From positions 186,001 to 250,000 of the forward strand of contig NZ_JASJND010000004.1 in NCBI RefSeq assembly GCF_030065535.1: a stretch of DNA of 64,000 nt, in the 5' to 3' direction. This document shows positions 1 to 8,927 of the stretch, in pieces. The DNA is from Microbacterium dauci. Lineage in GTDB: Bacteria; Actinomycetota; Actinomycetes; Actinomycetales; Microbacteriaceae. Below the pieces are notes generated by a model that searched no databases, was not told where the DNA came from, and saw only the letters and a list, made by a program, of their open reading frames with translations. The translations under genes were made by a program, and so were the position numbers. Every line of letters begins with the position of its first letter. Position 1 is the first letter of the stretch.

Positions 1-736
1 TCGCGAGTCCGATCTCGGCCTGCCCGGTGGCGACGGCGGTCGCCGGACCGCTCGAAGAGCCGCCCGGGAGGGCGCCGGCGACCGCGCCGTTCGGCGGGGT
101 GCCGTAGTGCGGGTTGTCCCCGGCGATCGAGTAGGCGAACTCGTCGGTGCGCGCGATGCCCCGCAGCGACGCGCCGCCGCGCAGGAGATCCGCGACGGCG
201 GGGGCCGTCGTGGTCTCCGCACGCGCGGAGTCGAGGAAGGTCGGATTCCCGGCGCCGATGCGGTAGCCCTTGATCGCGAACAGGTCCTTCACCGCGACGG
301 TGAGCCCCTCGAGCGGGCCCTCCCACGCGCCTTGCCAGAGCGGATCGCCGATCGTGCGCCACACCGTCCGGTCGATGCCCGTCGCCCTCGGCGTGACATG
401 GGCGGCGGTGATCCGCCACGTGCCGTCCTGGCGCTGCCACACCTGCGTCTGCAGGCCGCGTCCACCGCCGTCGAAGCGCGACACCGAGACGAGGAGGGCG
501 ACATCCTCGGCGAGCGGACGGTACTCGACGCGCTCCATGGTCCGGGCGGCCACGCCACCGCGGGTGCTGCGGAACGCGCTGATGCTGTCATGGCCGACGA
601 GCAGGCCCGCGGCATCCCCCCGCATCGTGTCGGCGCCGGGGGCGAAGGCGGCATCGAGTGCGTCGAGATCGTTCGCGAGGATCGCGCGCTCATACGCTTC
701 GAAGGCGCGTCGAAGGTCGTCCGGGATGCCGCTCAT
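1..736 (-). CDS. AtzH/HpxZ-like domain fused to amidase (AtzE/HpxX type), partial
   Basis: The reading frame is open from an ATG at 736 to the left edge, about 245 residues, so the C-terminal part of the protein is outside the window. Residues ~1-115 look like a SnoaL/DUF3225 (AtzH, HpxZ) domain with FEAYERAILANDLDALDAAF and VWQRQDGTWRITAAHVTP. From ~135 the amidase signature family begins: VAVKDLFAIKGYRIGAGNP holds the catalytic Lys, and GGSSSGPATAVATG near the edge is the Gly/Ser-rich signature. The nucleophile region is off-window. The start overlaps the stop of the acetamidase gene by ATGA, so it is the last visible gene of the allB operon. In hpx/atz clusters the two domains are separate genes; here they are fused. 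The substrate is probably a ureido or oxalurate-type amide (inference). Confidence 0.8.
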   Translation of the reverse strand, partial: MSGIPDDLRRAFEAYERAILANDLDALDAAFAPGADTMRGDAAGLLVGHDSISAFRSTRGGVAARTMERVEYRPLAEDVALLVSVSRFDGGGRGLQTQVWQRQDGTWRITAAHVTPRATGIDRTVWRTIGDPLWQGAWEGPLEGLTVAVKDLFAIKGYRIGAGNPTFLDSARAETTTAPAVADLLRGGASLRGIARTDEFAYSIAGDNPHYGTPPNGAVAGALPGGSSSGPATAVATGQAEIGLA

Positions 737-1860
737 GCGCCGTCCCCGATGCCGCGGACTGCAGCGAAGTCGGCCTCGCGGATGCGCGCGTGCACGCCGC
801 AGACGATGTCAACCACCTGTGAGATGTCGAAGTCGGTCGCGGCGGACAGGTAGGCGTACGCCAAATGTTCGTCCATGCCGTACCGGGCATGGAGCAGCCG
901 CAGGGCCGCACGGACCGCCTTGCGCATGGCCTCGTTCAGGTCGGGGTCGAGGCCCGTCGGCACGAGGTACTCGTCGGTGCGGACCAGGGGGCCGTCGAGC
1001 TCGCCGAACGCCGCAATCGCCTCGTCCCGGGGGATGACGTCGAACCGCACCGTCGCCCGCAGCGAGGCTTCCAACGCGGTGAGCGCGACTTCGCCGTCGC
1101 CCTGCGCGAAGTGCGGGTCGCCGACGTAGGCCAGCGCTCCCGGCACCTGCACCGGCAGGTAGAGCACGGCGCCTTCGACCAGCAGCTTGATGTCGATGTT
1201 GCCGCCGTGCGCGCCGGGCGGGACCGAGTGCGGGCGGGCGTCACCCGCGACAGCGACCCCCATCGTCCCGAGGAACGGGGCGAGCGGGAACGTCACGGTC
1301 GCCGGTCCCCCGTCGATGAGGGGAAGGGCGCCGACCAGCCCGCCCGGTGCGTCGATGACGGGGGTGAAGACACTCACGTTCTCGGGTCGACGCGGCAACT
1401 CACCCACCAGCGCACCCTTGCCGTGCCGGTTCGAGATGACCCCGTAGGGAACGCGTGGGGTGAGCCGCTCCACGGTCAGCTTCAGCAGGTCGCCCGGCTG
1501 CGCGCCCTCGACGAACACGGGGCCGGTCACGACGTGCGGCCCGTCTGCGGCGGGGTCCCGCGAGAGCTGCGCAGCGATCGCGACGGCATCCGTCAGCACG
1601 GCGTCGGCGGCGACACCGTGCCCGGCGAAGTACGCGGCCGGGTCTTTGCCCTGGTCTTCGAGGATGCCTTCGTGGCTGACCGTGTCGAACGTGACGGTGG
1701 CACCGGATGCCACGGTGAGCACGGGTGCGTCGGCGGCGCACGGCAGCCGGCCCCACATGACGTGGTCGACGCCCGCGTCGAGATAGTGGTCGCCGGGGAT
1801 CTCGCCCATGCCGGGCTGCAGGATCGGGAGCACCTGCGACCCCACCGTCGTTGTCGTCAT
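733..1860 (-). CDS. Acetamidase/formamidase family protein
   Basis: This 375-residue protein resembles the FmdA/AmdA acetamidase-formamidase family, enzymes that hydrolyse short amides to ammonia and a carboxylate. Supporting stretches are the N-terminal [20 protein letters not shown], a central [12 protein letters not shown], the Gly/His-rich [17 protein letters not shown] and [18 protein letters not shown]. The length fits the family. The ATG at 1860 overlaps the allB stop (ATGA), and its own stop overlaps the next start the same way, so the three genes are probably translationally coupled. In this operon it may release ammonia or formate from a purine-derived ureido compound; that role is inference, and substrate range in the family is broad. 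Confidence 0.85.
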   Translation of the reverse strand: MTTTTVGSQVLPILQPGMGEIPGDHYLDAGVDHVMWGRLPCAADAPVLTVASGATVTFDTVSHEGILEDQGKDPAAYFAGHGVAADAVLTDAVAIAAQLSRDPAADGPHVVTGPVFVEGAQPGDLLKLTVERLTPRVPYGVISNRHGKGALVGELPRRPENVSVFTPVIDAPGGLVGALPLIDGGPATVTFPLAPFLGTMGVAVAGDARPHSVPPGAHGGNIDIKLLVEGAVLYLPVQVPGALAYVGDPHFAQGDGEVALTALEASLRATVRFDVIPRDEAIAAFGELDGPLVRTDEYLVPTGLDPDLNEAMRKAVRAALRLLHARYGMDEHLAYAYLSAATDFDISQVVDIVCGVHARIREADFAAVRGIGDGA

Positions 1861-3263
1861 GACGCCTCCTCGCGTGCATCTTCGGTGTGCGAACGCGACA
1901 GCAGCTGGCCCTTCGGCTTGCCGCGACGCAGCGGCGCCTCGCCGGCGCCGCCCTCGGTCACGTCGTAGACGGTGCGACCACGCAGGAGCGTGCGGCGGAT
2001 CCGGCCGGTGAGCTCGCGGTGGTCGTAGGCGGTGATCGGGTTGCGGTGCAGCAGTTCGGCGGCCGCCACCCGGTACGGGTCGTCGACACCGAAGACCGCG
2101 AGGTGCCCGGGCGCGCCGATGGCGATCTCGCCGAGCCCCTCGAGGCCCGCGACCCGCGCCGGCCCGGTCGTGTAGAGCGGCACGATCTGCTCCAGCGGGA
2201 TGCCGCGGCCGCGGGCCTCGGTCCACACCGCCGACAAGCCCACCTGCAGGCCGGCGATGCCGCCCCACGCGAGGCCGAAGTCGCCGCCGCCGGTGCGCTT
2301 GAGGTCGACGGTCGACGGTGAGTGGTCGCTCACGATCGCGTCGATCGTGCCGTCGACGATGCCCTGCCAGAGCAGATCGCGGTTGCCGGCGCCGCGGATC
2401 GGCGGGCAGCACTTGAACTCACTGGCGCCGTCGGGAATCTCCTCGGCTGCGATGGTCAGGTAATGCGGGCACGTCTCCACGGTGATCCGGACGCCGTCGG
2501 CTTTCGCCGCCCGGATGGCGGGGAGGGATGCCGCGTCGCTGAGGTGCAGGATGTGGGCTCGGGCACCGGTACGGCGAGCCTCGGCGATGACCGCGTCGAT
2601 GGCGGATGCTTCGCTCTCGGGAGGTCGCGACGCGAGGAACGCGGTGTACTCCCGGCCGAGGGCACCATGGTCGTGGAGGAGCGCGGGGTCCTCGGCATGG
2701 ACGATGAGGCGGGAGTCGATCGCCGCGATCTCCTCCATCGCGGCCGCGAGCTGTGCGCGGTCGAGGTGACCGAACTCCTCGACGCCCGACGGCGACAGGA
2801 AGCACTTGAAGCCGTACACGCCCGCGTCGTGCACGGGCCCGAGCTGCCCGAGGTTCTCGGGGACCGCACCGCCCCAGAAGCCGATGTCGACGAACGCCGA
2901 CGGCGTGGCGACCGCCTTCTTCAGCGCGAGCGCGGCGACGGTCGTGGTCGGCGGGATCGAGTTCAGCGGCATGTCGACGAACGTCGTCACGCCGCCCGCT
3001 GCGGCGGCGAGCGTCGCGGAGCGGAAGCCCTCCCACTCGGTGCGCCCCGGCTCGTTGACGTGCACGTGCGAGTCGACGAGGCCGGGCAGGAGCACCGCGT
3101 CGTCGGGGACGAGCACCGCACGGGCATCGGCCACCCGCTCGCCGATGCCGGCGATGTCGACGATCGTCCCACGTTCGACGACGACGGCGACGGGCTGGAA
3201 TCGTCCGTCGAGCCACGCCTGCGCGGCGCGGACGACGGTGCGGTGCGGGTGACGGCTGCTCAC
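1857..3263 (-). CDS. allB: Allantoinase
   Basis: Allantoinase opens the hydantoin ring of allantoin to give allantoate. The 468-residue protein has the cyclic amidohydrolase layout: metal ligands in [10 protein letters not shown] (His66, His68), the probable carboxylated Lys153 in [13 protein letters not shown], further His in IVHAEDP (~189) and AHILHLSD (~240), and the catalytic Asp in VSDHSPS (~313). TVETCPHYL and EFKCCPPIR are typical of AllB. The GTG start at 3263 is preceded by TAGCTT and a 6-base gap, suggesting a leaderless transcript, and this hexamer lies inside an 18-bp inverted repeat that is probably an operator. It heads an operon with the acetamidase and amidase genes. Confidence 0.95.
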   Translation of the reverse strand: MSSRHPHRTVVRAAQAWLDGRFQPVAVVVERGTIVDIAGIGERVADARAVLVPDDAVLLPGLVDSHVHVNEPGRTEWEGFRSATLAAAAGGVTTFVDMPLNSIPPTTTVAALALKKAVATPSAFVDIGFWGGAVPENLGQLGPVHDAGVYGFKCFLSPSGVEEFGHLDRAQLAAAMEEIAAIDSRLIVHAEDPALLHDHGALGREYTAFLASRPPESEASAIDAVIAEARRTGARAHILHLSDAASLPAIRAAKADGVRITVETCPHYLTIAAEEIPDGASEFKCCPPIRGAGNRDLLWQGIVDGTIDAIVSDHSPSTVDLKRTGGGDFGLAWGGIAGLQVGLSAVWTEARGRGIPLEQIVPLYTTGPARVAGLEGLGEIAIGAPGHLAVFGVDDPYRVAAAELLHRNPITAYDHRELTGRIRRTLLRGRTVYDVTEGGAGEAPLRRGKPKGQLLSRSHTEDAREEAS

Positions 3264-3266
3264 GGT

Positions 3267-3284
3267 CTAAAGCTATTGCTTAAC
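3267..3284 (-). promoter_or_regulatory. Operator-like inverted repeat overlapping the allB -10
   Basis: Read on the minus strand the site is GTTAAGCAATAGCTTTAG, an imperfect inverted repeat that contains TAGCTT six bases before the allB GTG. It shares its first seven bases and its overall symmetry with the site at 4029-4046. Both flank the XRE-cupin regulator gene, so it is probably that protein's operator. Confidence 0.6.
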
Positions 3285-3326
3285 GTCGGCGGGCGGGTTT
3301 CTCGTGTGTAACGCCCACGTGAAGGC

Positions 3327-3932
3327 TCAAGAGTGCTCGCCCGCACCCACGGTGAGCCAGATCGCGACAGCGACCTCGGTGGTGTCGTTGACCACGCGGT
3401 GCGGGCGGCGGGCATCGAACGAGAGCGACCCGCCGACGTCGAGCGTGACGGCGCCGTCGTCGAACTCGAACGTCAGGCGCCCGCGGGTCACGTGCCCGCT
3501 CTCGTGGCCCGCGTGTACGAGCATCGCCCCGTCGGCGCTCGACGACGACCCCGGCGGGTACACCGACTCGAACCAGTCTGCGCCGGCGAGCGCACCCGGC
3601 GTGAGGCGTCGATAGGTCACCCCCTGCCCGAGCGCTGCCGGCTCGGCCGGTCCCTGCGCGACGAGCACTCCGGGGAGCGGTTCGGTCGCGTCGGCGTGCG
3701 GGTTCACCTGGGGCGCGAAGACGTCGACGTCGTCGAAGATGGTCGACACCGGCACGCCGAGGACGCCGACGAGTTCGATGAGGCGGTTGACGGAGGGCTG
3801 CATCGCGCCCGTCTCGATCTGCGAGAGCGCGCTCGATGAGATGCCCATCTCTTGCGCGACGGACGCGAGCGAGCGTCCTTGCGCCTGGCGAACCCGGCGC
3901 AACCTCGCGCCGATCTGCGCGTCATCCGCCAT
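3327..3932 (-). CDS. XRE-family regulator with C-terminal cupin domain
   Basis: A 201-residue transcription regulator. Residues ~6-60 form an XRE helix-turn-helix (ARLRRVRQAQGRSLASVAQEMGISSSALSQIETG), and residues ~110-195 a cupin (GAMLVHAGHESGHVTRGRLTFEFDD, then SFDARRPHRVVNDT) likely to sense a small metabolite. The ATG at 3932 is chosen over upstream in-frame ATGs because GGAGG lies four bases before it. It is transcribed toward allB and divergently from the ABC transporter operon. Inverted repeats of one type lie in front of both neighbours, so it probably controls purine breakdown; the effector is unknown. Confidence 0.85.
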   Translation of the reverse strand: MADDAQIGARLRRVRQAQGRSLASVAQEMGISSSALSQIETGAMQPSVNRLIELVGVLGVPVSTIFDDVDVFAPQVNPHADATEPLPGVLVAQGPAEPAALGQGVTYRRLTPGALAGADWFESVYPPGSSSSADGAMLVHAGHESGHVTRGRLTFEFDDGAVTLDVGGSLSFDARRPHRVVNDTTEVAVAIWLTVGAGEHS

Positions 3933-4028
3933 CGATCCTCCGATCCTCGTCGTCGCGACCATTGCGACGGTCACATCGTAGGGCGACGCACGCACCCGCA
4001 TTCTCGGCGCGCGCTGTGGACGTCACGC

Positions 4029-4046
4029 GTTAAGCGATCACTTAAC
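4029..4046. promoter_or_regulatory. Operator-like inverted repeat upstream of ABC transporter operon
   Basis: GTTAAG-CGATCA-CTTAAC is a perfect 6+6 inverted repeat in the divergent region between the XRE-cupin gene and the transporter operon. It matches the element at 3267-3284. The AT-rich GTTACAC at 4052-4058 may belong to the adjacent promoter, but I cannot assign hexamers. Confidence 0.6.
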
Positions 4047-4164
4047 AAGGCTGTTACACGGGATTCACGCCCCGTGCGATCGCCGGTCGTTGAATGAACC
4101 GCAGCGCCACCTTCCGCACCCGCACCGGTCCGCGACGGACCCTCCCACCAGGAGCACCCACCAC

Positions 4165-5118
4165 ATGCCTGCACGTTCCCTGCGCCTCGCCCTCGCCGCG
4201 GCGACCGCCATCACCGCGACGTTCGCCGTCACCGCTTGCTCGAGCGCTTCGACCACCGAGGGCGGCGAGGAGACGGTCACCGTCACCATCGGCACCCTCC
4301 GCGGCCAGCCGCACTTCTACCAGCCGTTCCTCTACAACGACCACGCCGTAGACGGCGTCGAGTTCGAGGTCGTCACGCTCGACACCACCCCCGCACTCTC
4401 GGACGCCCTCGTCTCGGGCTCGATCGACTTCGCCATCTCGGGCGTCACCCCGACGATCTCCTCGATCGCGCAGGACCGCGACCTGAAGATCGTCGCGAGC
4501 GCCGCCGACGGCGGATCTGGCTTCATCGGCAACGGCGAGACGTCGCTCGACGAGCTCGTCGGCTCGCAGATCGGCATCGTGCAGGGCTCGGCGCAGGAAG
4601 TCGCGCTGCGCCTGCTCATCGACGAGGCCGGCCTCACGCCCGAAGACTTCGAGCTCACCCCGATCCCGGTCCCCGAGATGGCATCGGCCTTCATCGCCGG
4701 CGACATCGACGCGTTCATGGGTGTCGAGATCGGCGTCTCGATCGCCGAGAACGCCGGTGGCACCGAGGTCATGGACCCCTACTCGACCGACATCGGTCGC
4801 GTGAACATCGGCCTGGTCACCACGGGCGAGCTCGTCGAGTCCGACCCCGAGCTCGTGCAGAAGGTCGTCGACACGCACGCCGCCACCACCGAGTACATGG
4901 CCGACAACATCGAAGAGTGGCTCCCCGGCATGGTCGAGGAGTTCGGGGGCGACGAGGCGGTGCTCACCTCGGCTCTCGAGAACTTCTGGCTCCGCTCCGA
5001 CCTGTCGGACGAGTACGTCGGCCAGCTCGAGGCGCTCGCGACTGCCATGCAGTCGATCGGCCTGCTCGAGACCGCGCCCACCGCCGACGACATCGTCGAC
5101 ACGTCCTTCACCGACTGA
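4165..5118 (+). CDS. ABC transporter substrate-binding lipoprotein, NitT/TauT type
   Basis: The 317-residue protein begins with a lipoprotein signal peptide ending in FAVTACSS, where the Cys would be lipidated. The mature part follows the SsuA/ThiY-like pattern of NitT/TauT binding proteins (ITIGTLRGQPHFYQPFLYND, DALVSGSIDFAISGVTPT, GSQIGIVQGSAQEVALRLL). The ATG at 4165 is preceded by AGGAG with a ten-base gap; a further in-frame ATG at 4090 would put extra residues before the signal peptide. It forms an operon with the permease and ATPase that follow. Its position between urate and allantoin genes suggests uptake of a purine, allantoin or ureide (inference). Confidence 0.88.
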   Translation: MPARSLRLALAAATAITATFAVTACSSASTTEGGEETVTVTIGTLRGQPHFYQPFLYNDHAVDGVEFEVVTLDTTPALSDALVSGSIDFAISGVTPTISSIAQDRDLKIVASAADGGSGFIGNGETSLDELVGSQIGIVQGSAQEVALRLLIDEAGLTPEDFELTPIPVPEMASAFIAGDIDAFMGVEIGVSIAENAGGTEVMDPYSTDIGRVNIGLVTTGELVESDPELVQKVVDTHAATTEYMADNIEEWLPGMVEEFGGDEAVLTSALENFWLRSDLSDEYVGQLEALATAMQSIGLLETAPTADDIVDTSFTD

Positions 5119-5144
5119 GCCACCCAGCAGACGCGGAGCACGCC

Positions 5145-6032
5145 GTGACGAACACCACCCCGGCGCCCGGCGCGGCGGCACCGGCCGCACCCCCGCGGCG
5201 GCGTCCCCCCGCCAGGCGCCCCAACAACCGGGCGGCGATCAAGCGGTTCGCACTGGCACTGCCGGTCCCTGTGCTGTTCCTCGTCTTCTGGCAACTCGGT
5301 CAGCAGTTCGCGTGGGAGGTGCCGTTCGTCGGCATCCGGATGGGGTTCCTGCCCACCCCCGGTGACGTCGTCACCTCCCTCGTGGACTACGCCTTCGGCG
5401 GCATCCGCGACGACGCCTTCTCGTCCGACCTGTGGCTGAACCTCGGCACCTCCGCGCTCCGCGTGCTCGTCGGTTTCGCGATCGCCGCGGCGATTGCGAT
5501 CCCGCTCGGCATCCTGATGGGCCGCTCGTACACGATGGACGGGCTGTTCGATCCGTTCATCAACCTGTTCCGCCCCATCCCCGCCACGGCCTGGGTGCCG
5601 CTGGTCGGTCTCCTGATCGGCTGGGGCGATCAGGCCACCATCTTCCTCATCGCACTGTCGGCCTTCTTCCCGATCGTGCTCGGTGCGATCAGCGGCTCGA
5701 AAGAGGTTCCCGTACGCCTGGTCGAGGCGGGCCAGATGCTCGGCGCGCGCCGGTGGGAGATCCTCACCCAGGTGGTCGTTCCCGCCTCGGCGCCGGCCGT
5801 CATGAACGGTCTCCGCGTCGGCCTCGGTATCGCGTGGGTCGTGCTGGTGCTCGGCGAGTCCGTCGGTGTGAACGTCGGACTCGGCTCGTCGATCATCCTC
5901 GCCCGCGATGTCGTCCGCACCGACATGGTCGTCGTCGGCATGGTCGTCATCGGCGCCGCCGGCTTCCTCTCCGATCGCCTCCTGGTCGGTGCCTTCCGCC
6001 TCTTCACCCGCGGTCGTCCGCTCATCAAGTAA
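5145..6032 (+). CDS. ABC transporter permease, NitT/TauT (SsuC) type
   Basis: A 295-residue inner-membrane permease that starts at a GTG. After a Pro/Arg-rich cytoplasmic N-terminus come about six hydrophobic segments. The EAA-type loop is EAGQMLGARRWEILTQVVVPASAP (~residues 198-221), which contacts the ATPase. The segment FINLFRPIPATAWVPLVGLLIG is typical of SsuC/TauC permeases. It lies 26 bases after the binding-protein gene and 10 before the ATPase gene, completing a three-gene importer. Confidence 0.9.
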   Translation: MTNTTPAPGAAAPAAPPRRRPPARRPNNRAAIKRFALALPVPVLFLVFWQLGQQFAWEVPFVGIRMGFLPTPGDVVTSLVDYAFGGIRDDAFSSDLWLNLGTSALRVLVGFAIAAAIAIPLGILMGRSYTMDGLFDPFINLFRPIPATAWVPLVGLLIGWGDQATIFLIALSAFFPIVLGAISGSKEVPVRLVEAGQMLGARRWEILTQVVVPASAPAVMNGLRVGLGIAWVVLVLGESVGVNVGLGSSIILARDVVRTDMVVVGMVVIGAAGFLSDRLLVGAFRLFTRGRPLIK

Positions 6033-6042
6033 GGGGACCGAC

Positions 6043-6828
6043 ATGATCAACGACTCCGCGTCCGTCGACATCGTCGCGCTCGGCAAGCGCTACGGGCCGG
6101 AATGGGCTGGCGTCCAAGCCGTCGAGGGCGTCGACCTGCGCATCGCCTCGGGCGAGTTCGTCGCCGTCGTCGGCGCATCCGGCTGCGGCAAATCCACCGT
6201 GCTCCGCATCCTCGCGGGCTTCGAAGACGCCTCGAGCGGCTCGATCTCGGTCGGCGGCACGCCCGTCACCGGCCCGGGTCCCGATCGGGGCGTGGTGTTC
6301 CAGGACTACGGGCTCTTCCCGTGGCTGACGGTGCGCGAGAACGTGTCGTACGGTCCGCGCCGGCGGCGCCTGCCGAAGAGCCGCGTCACCGAGTTGGCCG
6401 ACCGCTTCATCGAGGCGGTGGGGCTCACCCGCTTCGCGGGCAAGTTCCCGGGACAGCTCTCCGGCGGCATGCAGCAGCGCGTCGCGATCGCCCGCGTGCT
6501 GGCGAACGAACCCAAGGTGCTCCTCATGGACGAGCCGTTCGGCGCGCTCGACGCGCTCACCCGCTCCGACCTGCAAGCAGAACTCAAGCGCATCCACGTC
6601 GAGACCAAGACGACCGTCGTCTTCGTCACCCACTCGATCGAAGAGGCCGTGTTCCTCGCCGACCGGGTCGTCGTGATGACCGGCGGTGCGTCGCACGGTG
6701 TCCCCGGCCACATCAGCCGCATCGTCGAGATCGACCTGCCGACAGAACGAGACGTCACCGACCACGCCTTCAACGAGTACAAGCGCGAGATCTCCGACCT
6801 CGTGCACGGTGTCGGCGACCACGTGTGA
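6043..6828 (+). CDS. ABC transporter ATP-binding protein, NitT/TauT (SsuB) type
   Basis: A 261-residue ATPase with Walker A GASGCGKST (~45-53), Q-loop VVFQDYGLFPW, signature LSGGMQQR, Walker B VLLMDEPFGALD and H-loop VTHSIEEA. This is the full set for an active NitT/TauT-type ATPase. The start ATG follows AAGGGGA. It powers the permease encoded just upstream. The uraD gene follows after about 30 bases, so importer and ring-opening enzymes may be co-transcribed. Confidence 0.92.
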   Translation: MINDSASVDIVALGKRYGPEWAGVQAVEGVDLRIASGEFVAVVGASGCGKSTVLRILAGFEDASSGSISVGGTPVTGPGPDRGVVFQDYGLFPWLTVRENVSYGPRRRRLPKSRVTELADRFIEAVGLTRFAGKFPGQLSGGMQQRVAIARVLANEPKVLLMDEPFGALDALTRSDLQAELKRIHVETKTTVVFVTHSIEEAVFLADRVVVMTGGASHGVPGHISRIVEIDLPTERDVTDHAFNEYKREISDLVHGVGDHV

Positions 6829-6859
6829 CGGTAGCGTGAGCCGACCGGAAGGAGTCGCC

Positions 6860-7366
6860 GTGCACCTCACGGAGTTCAACGCGATGGACGCCGACACCGC
6901 CACGAGCACCGTCGCGGTGTGGGCGGCCGTGCCCGCCTGGGCGTCCGCGATCGTCGCGGCGCGCCCCTATGCATCGGTCGACGCGCTCGTCGCGCACGCC
7001 GACGGCCTCGCCAGGCAGTGGGACGCCGCCGACCTGGATGCCGCGCTCGCCCACCATCCCCGGATCGGGCAGCGCGTCGCCGGGGCGAGCGCCGAGGCGA
7101 CGCACTCCCGCAGTGAACAATCGGCCATGGCCGTGGCATCCGATGGGATCGCCGCCGACATGGCCGCGGCGAATGCGGCGTACGAGGAGCGCTTCGGGCG
7201 CGTCTTCCTCATCCGGGCGGCGGGGCGATCCGCCGAGGAGATGCTTGCCGAGGCGCGTCGCCGACTCGGCAACGACGACCCGGCCGAGTCGGCCGAAGCC
7301 CTGACCCAGCTGCGGGAGATCGCGCTCCTGCGACTGCGATCGACCGTGACGGAGGACGACCGATGA
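6860..7366 (+). CDS. uraD: 2-oxo-4-hydroxy-4-carboxy-5-ureidoimidazoline (OHCU) decarboxylase
   Basis: UraD decarboxylates OHCU to S-allantoin, the third step of urate oxidation. The 168-residue length fits the family. HHPRIGQRV (~72-80) carries the conserved active-site His/Pro segment, followed by SRSEQSAM and NAAYEERFGRVFLIRAAGRS, the family's core. The GTG at 6860 has GGAAGGAG about six bases upstream. The stop overlaps the uraH start (ATGA), coupling the two consecutive enzymes. Confidence 0.93.
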   Translation: MHLTEFNAMDADTATSTVAVWAAVPAWASAIVAARPYASVDALVAHADGLARQWDAADLDAALAHHPRIGQRVAGASAEATHSRSEQSAMAVASDGIAADMAAANAAYEERFGRVFLIRAAGRSAEEMLAEARRRLGNDDPAESAEALTQLREIALLRLRSTVTEDDR

Positions 7367-7683
7367 CCCACGTGACCACGCATGTGCTCGATGCGGGACG
7401 CGGCGCCCCCGCTCCCGGCGTCGCCGTCGTGCTGTCGGATGCCGCGGGCGAGATCGTCGCCCGCGGCACCACCGACGCCGACGGGCGTACCGGCATCGGA
7501 CCCGACGTCCTCGCACCGGGCGAGTACGCGCTGCGATTCGAGACCGGCGCGTACTTCGCCGCCCTCGGGCAGGAGACGTTCTACCCGTCCGCGACGATCG
7601 CGTTCACGCTGGACGAGCGCCCGCACGTCCACGTGCCGCTGCTGCTCAGCCCCTTCGCGTACTCGACATATCGGGGAAGTTGA
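7363..7683 (+). CDS. uraH: 5-hydroxyisourate hydrolase (transthyretin-like)
   Basis: UraH hydrolyses 5-hydroxyisourate to OHCU. The 106-residue protein has the N-terminal THVLDAGRGAPAPGV with the catalytic His, a central RFETGAYFAALGQETFYP and the C-terminal tetrapeptide YRGS that defines this branch of the transthyretin fold. It overlaps uraD by four bases and is followed by hpxO, which makes its substrate. Confidence 0.96.
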   Translation: MTHVTTHVLDAGRGAPAPGVAVVLSDAAGEIVARGTTDADGRTGIGPDVLAPGEYALRFETGAYFAALGQETFYPSATIAFTLDERPHVHVPLLLSPFAYSTYRGS

Positions 7684-7720
7684 GCCATGCGTCCGAAACG
7701 CGACCGTGACACGGGCGTCG

Positions 7721-7726
7721 TAGCGT
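7721..7726 (+). promoter_or_regulatory. -10 hexamer for hpxO
   Basis: TAGCGT ends seven bases before the hpxO ATG, the spacing expected for a leaderless transcript. Confidence 0.45.
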
Positions 7727-7733
7727 GCAGCGC

Positions 7734-8927
7734 ATGAAGGTCATCATCGTCGGCGCGGGCATCGGCGGCACGAGTGCCGGCATCGCCCTGCAGCGCCTGG
7801 GTCACGAGGTCGTGATCTACGACCAGATGCGCGAGAACAAGCCGGTCGGCGCAGCGCTGTCGCTGTGGTCGAACGGTGTGAAGGTGCTCAATTGGCTCGG
7901 CCTCGGTGCCGAGGTCGCCGCACTCGGCGGCGACATGGCCGATATGGCATACATCGACGGACACACCGGCGAGACGCTGTGCGACTTCTCGCTCGCCCCC
8001 GTCACGGCCCAGACCGGGCAGCGCCCGTACCCGGTGGCGCGCGCCGACCTGCAGTCGCTCATGATGGAACGGTTCGGAATGAGCGGCATCCGTCTGGGGA
8101 TGAAGCTCGTCGGCATCGACGACGACGGCAGTCAGGTAACCGCGACGTTCGCCGACGGCTCGACCGACACCGCCGACCTGCTCATCGGTGCCGACGGCGC
8201 CCGCTCGATCACCCGGGCGTATGTGCAACCTGACGGCACCCCGCCGATCGAGCGGGAGTACTCGGGTTACACGAACTTCAACGGCCTCATCGCACTCGAC
8301 GAACGCATCGGCCGCAGCACCGCGTGGACGACATATGTCGCCGACGGCAAGCGCGCTGCGGTCATGCCCGTGGCTGGTGACCGGTTCTACTTCTGGTTCG
8401 ACGTGCCGCAGCCGTCGGGCGTGCCGTTCGACCGCGCTGACGGCGTCGCGCCGCTGCGCGAGGCGTTCGCCGGCTGGGCGCCGGGCGTGCAGGCGCTCAT
8501 CGACGGCATCGACCCCGCCGTATCGCTGAACCGGGTCGAGATCTGGGACATCACCCCGTTCCCGACATGGGCGAAAGGCCGGGTCGCGATCCTCGGTGAC
8601 GCTGCGCACAACACCGCGCCCGACATCGGTCAGGGCGCGTGCCTCGCGCTCGAGGACGCGTTCGCCCTCGGCATCGCGTTCGCGACGAACACGGTGAGCG
8701 TCGAAGACACGCTGCTGCGGTACCAGGACGTCCGCGCCGCCCGCGCCGGCGACCTCGTGCTGCGGGCCCGCAAGCGCGGCCACGAGACGCACGCGTTCGA
8801 CCCGGTGGCGACGCAGGCGTGGTACGACAGTCTGCGCGGCACCGACGGTGCCGGAATCATCCGCGGCATCGTCGGCAACATCGACGGAACCCCGGTACAT
8901 CTCGGCGGCGGCCTGCGGCACACGTGA
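7734..8927 (+). CDS. hpxO: FAD-dependent urate hydroxylase
   Basis: A 397-residue flavin monooxygenase with a Rossmann motif at the N-terminus (VIIVGAGIGGTSAGIAL), DLLIGADGARS in the middle and GDAAHNTAPDIGQGACLALEDA toward the C-terminus. That last stretch closely follows HpxO, which oxidises urate to 5-hydroxyisourate with NADH and O2. The neighbours uraD, uraH and allB support urate over other aromatic substrates. The ATG at 7734 is preceded by TAGCGT and a seven-base gap; an in-frame GTG lies nine bases upstream. A sister aromatic hydroxylase is the alternative. Confidence 0.9.
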   Translation: MKVIIVGAGIGGTSAGIALQRLGHEVVIYDQMRENKPVGAALSLWSNGVKVLNWLGLGAEVAALGGDMADMAYIDGHTGETLCDFSLAPVTAQTGQRPYPVARADLQSLMMERFGMSGIRLGMKLVGIDDDGSQVTATFADGSTDTADLLIGADGARSITRAYVQPDGTPPIEREYSGYTNFNGLIALDERIGRSTAWTTYVADGKRAAVMPVAGDRFYFWFDVPQPSGVPFDRADGVAPLREAFAGWAPGVQALIDGIDPAVSLNRVEIWDITPFPTWAKGRVAILGDAAHNTAPDIGQGACLALEDAFALGIAFATNTVSVEDTLLRYQDVRAARAGDLVLRARKRGHETHAFDPVATQAWYDSLRGTDGAGIIRGIVGNIDGTPVHLGGGLRHT

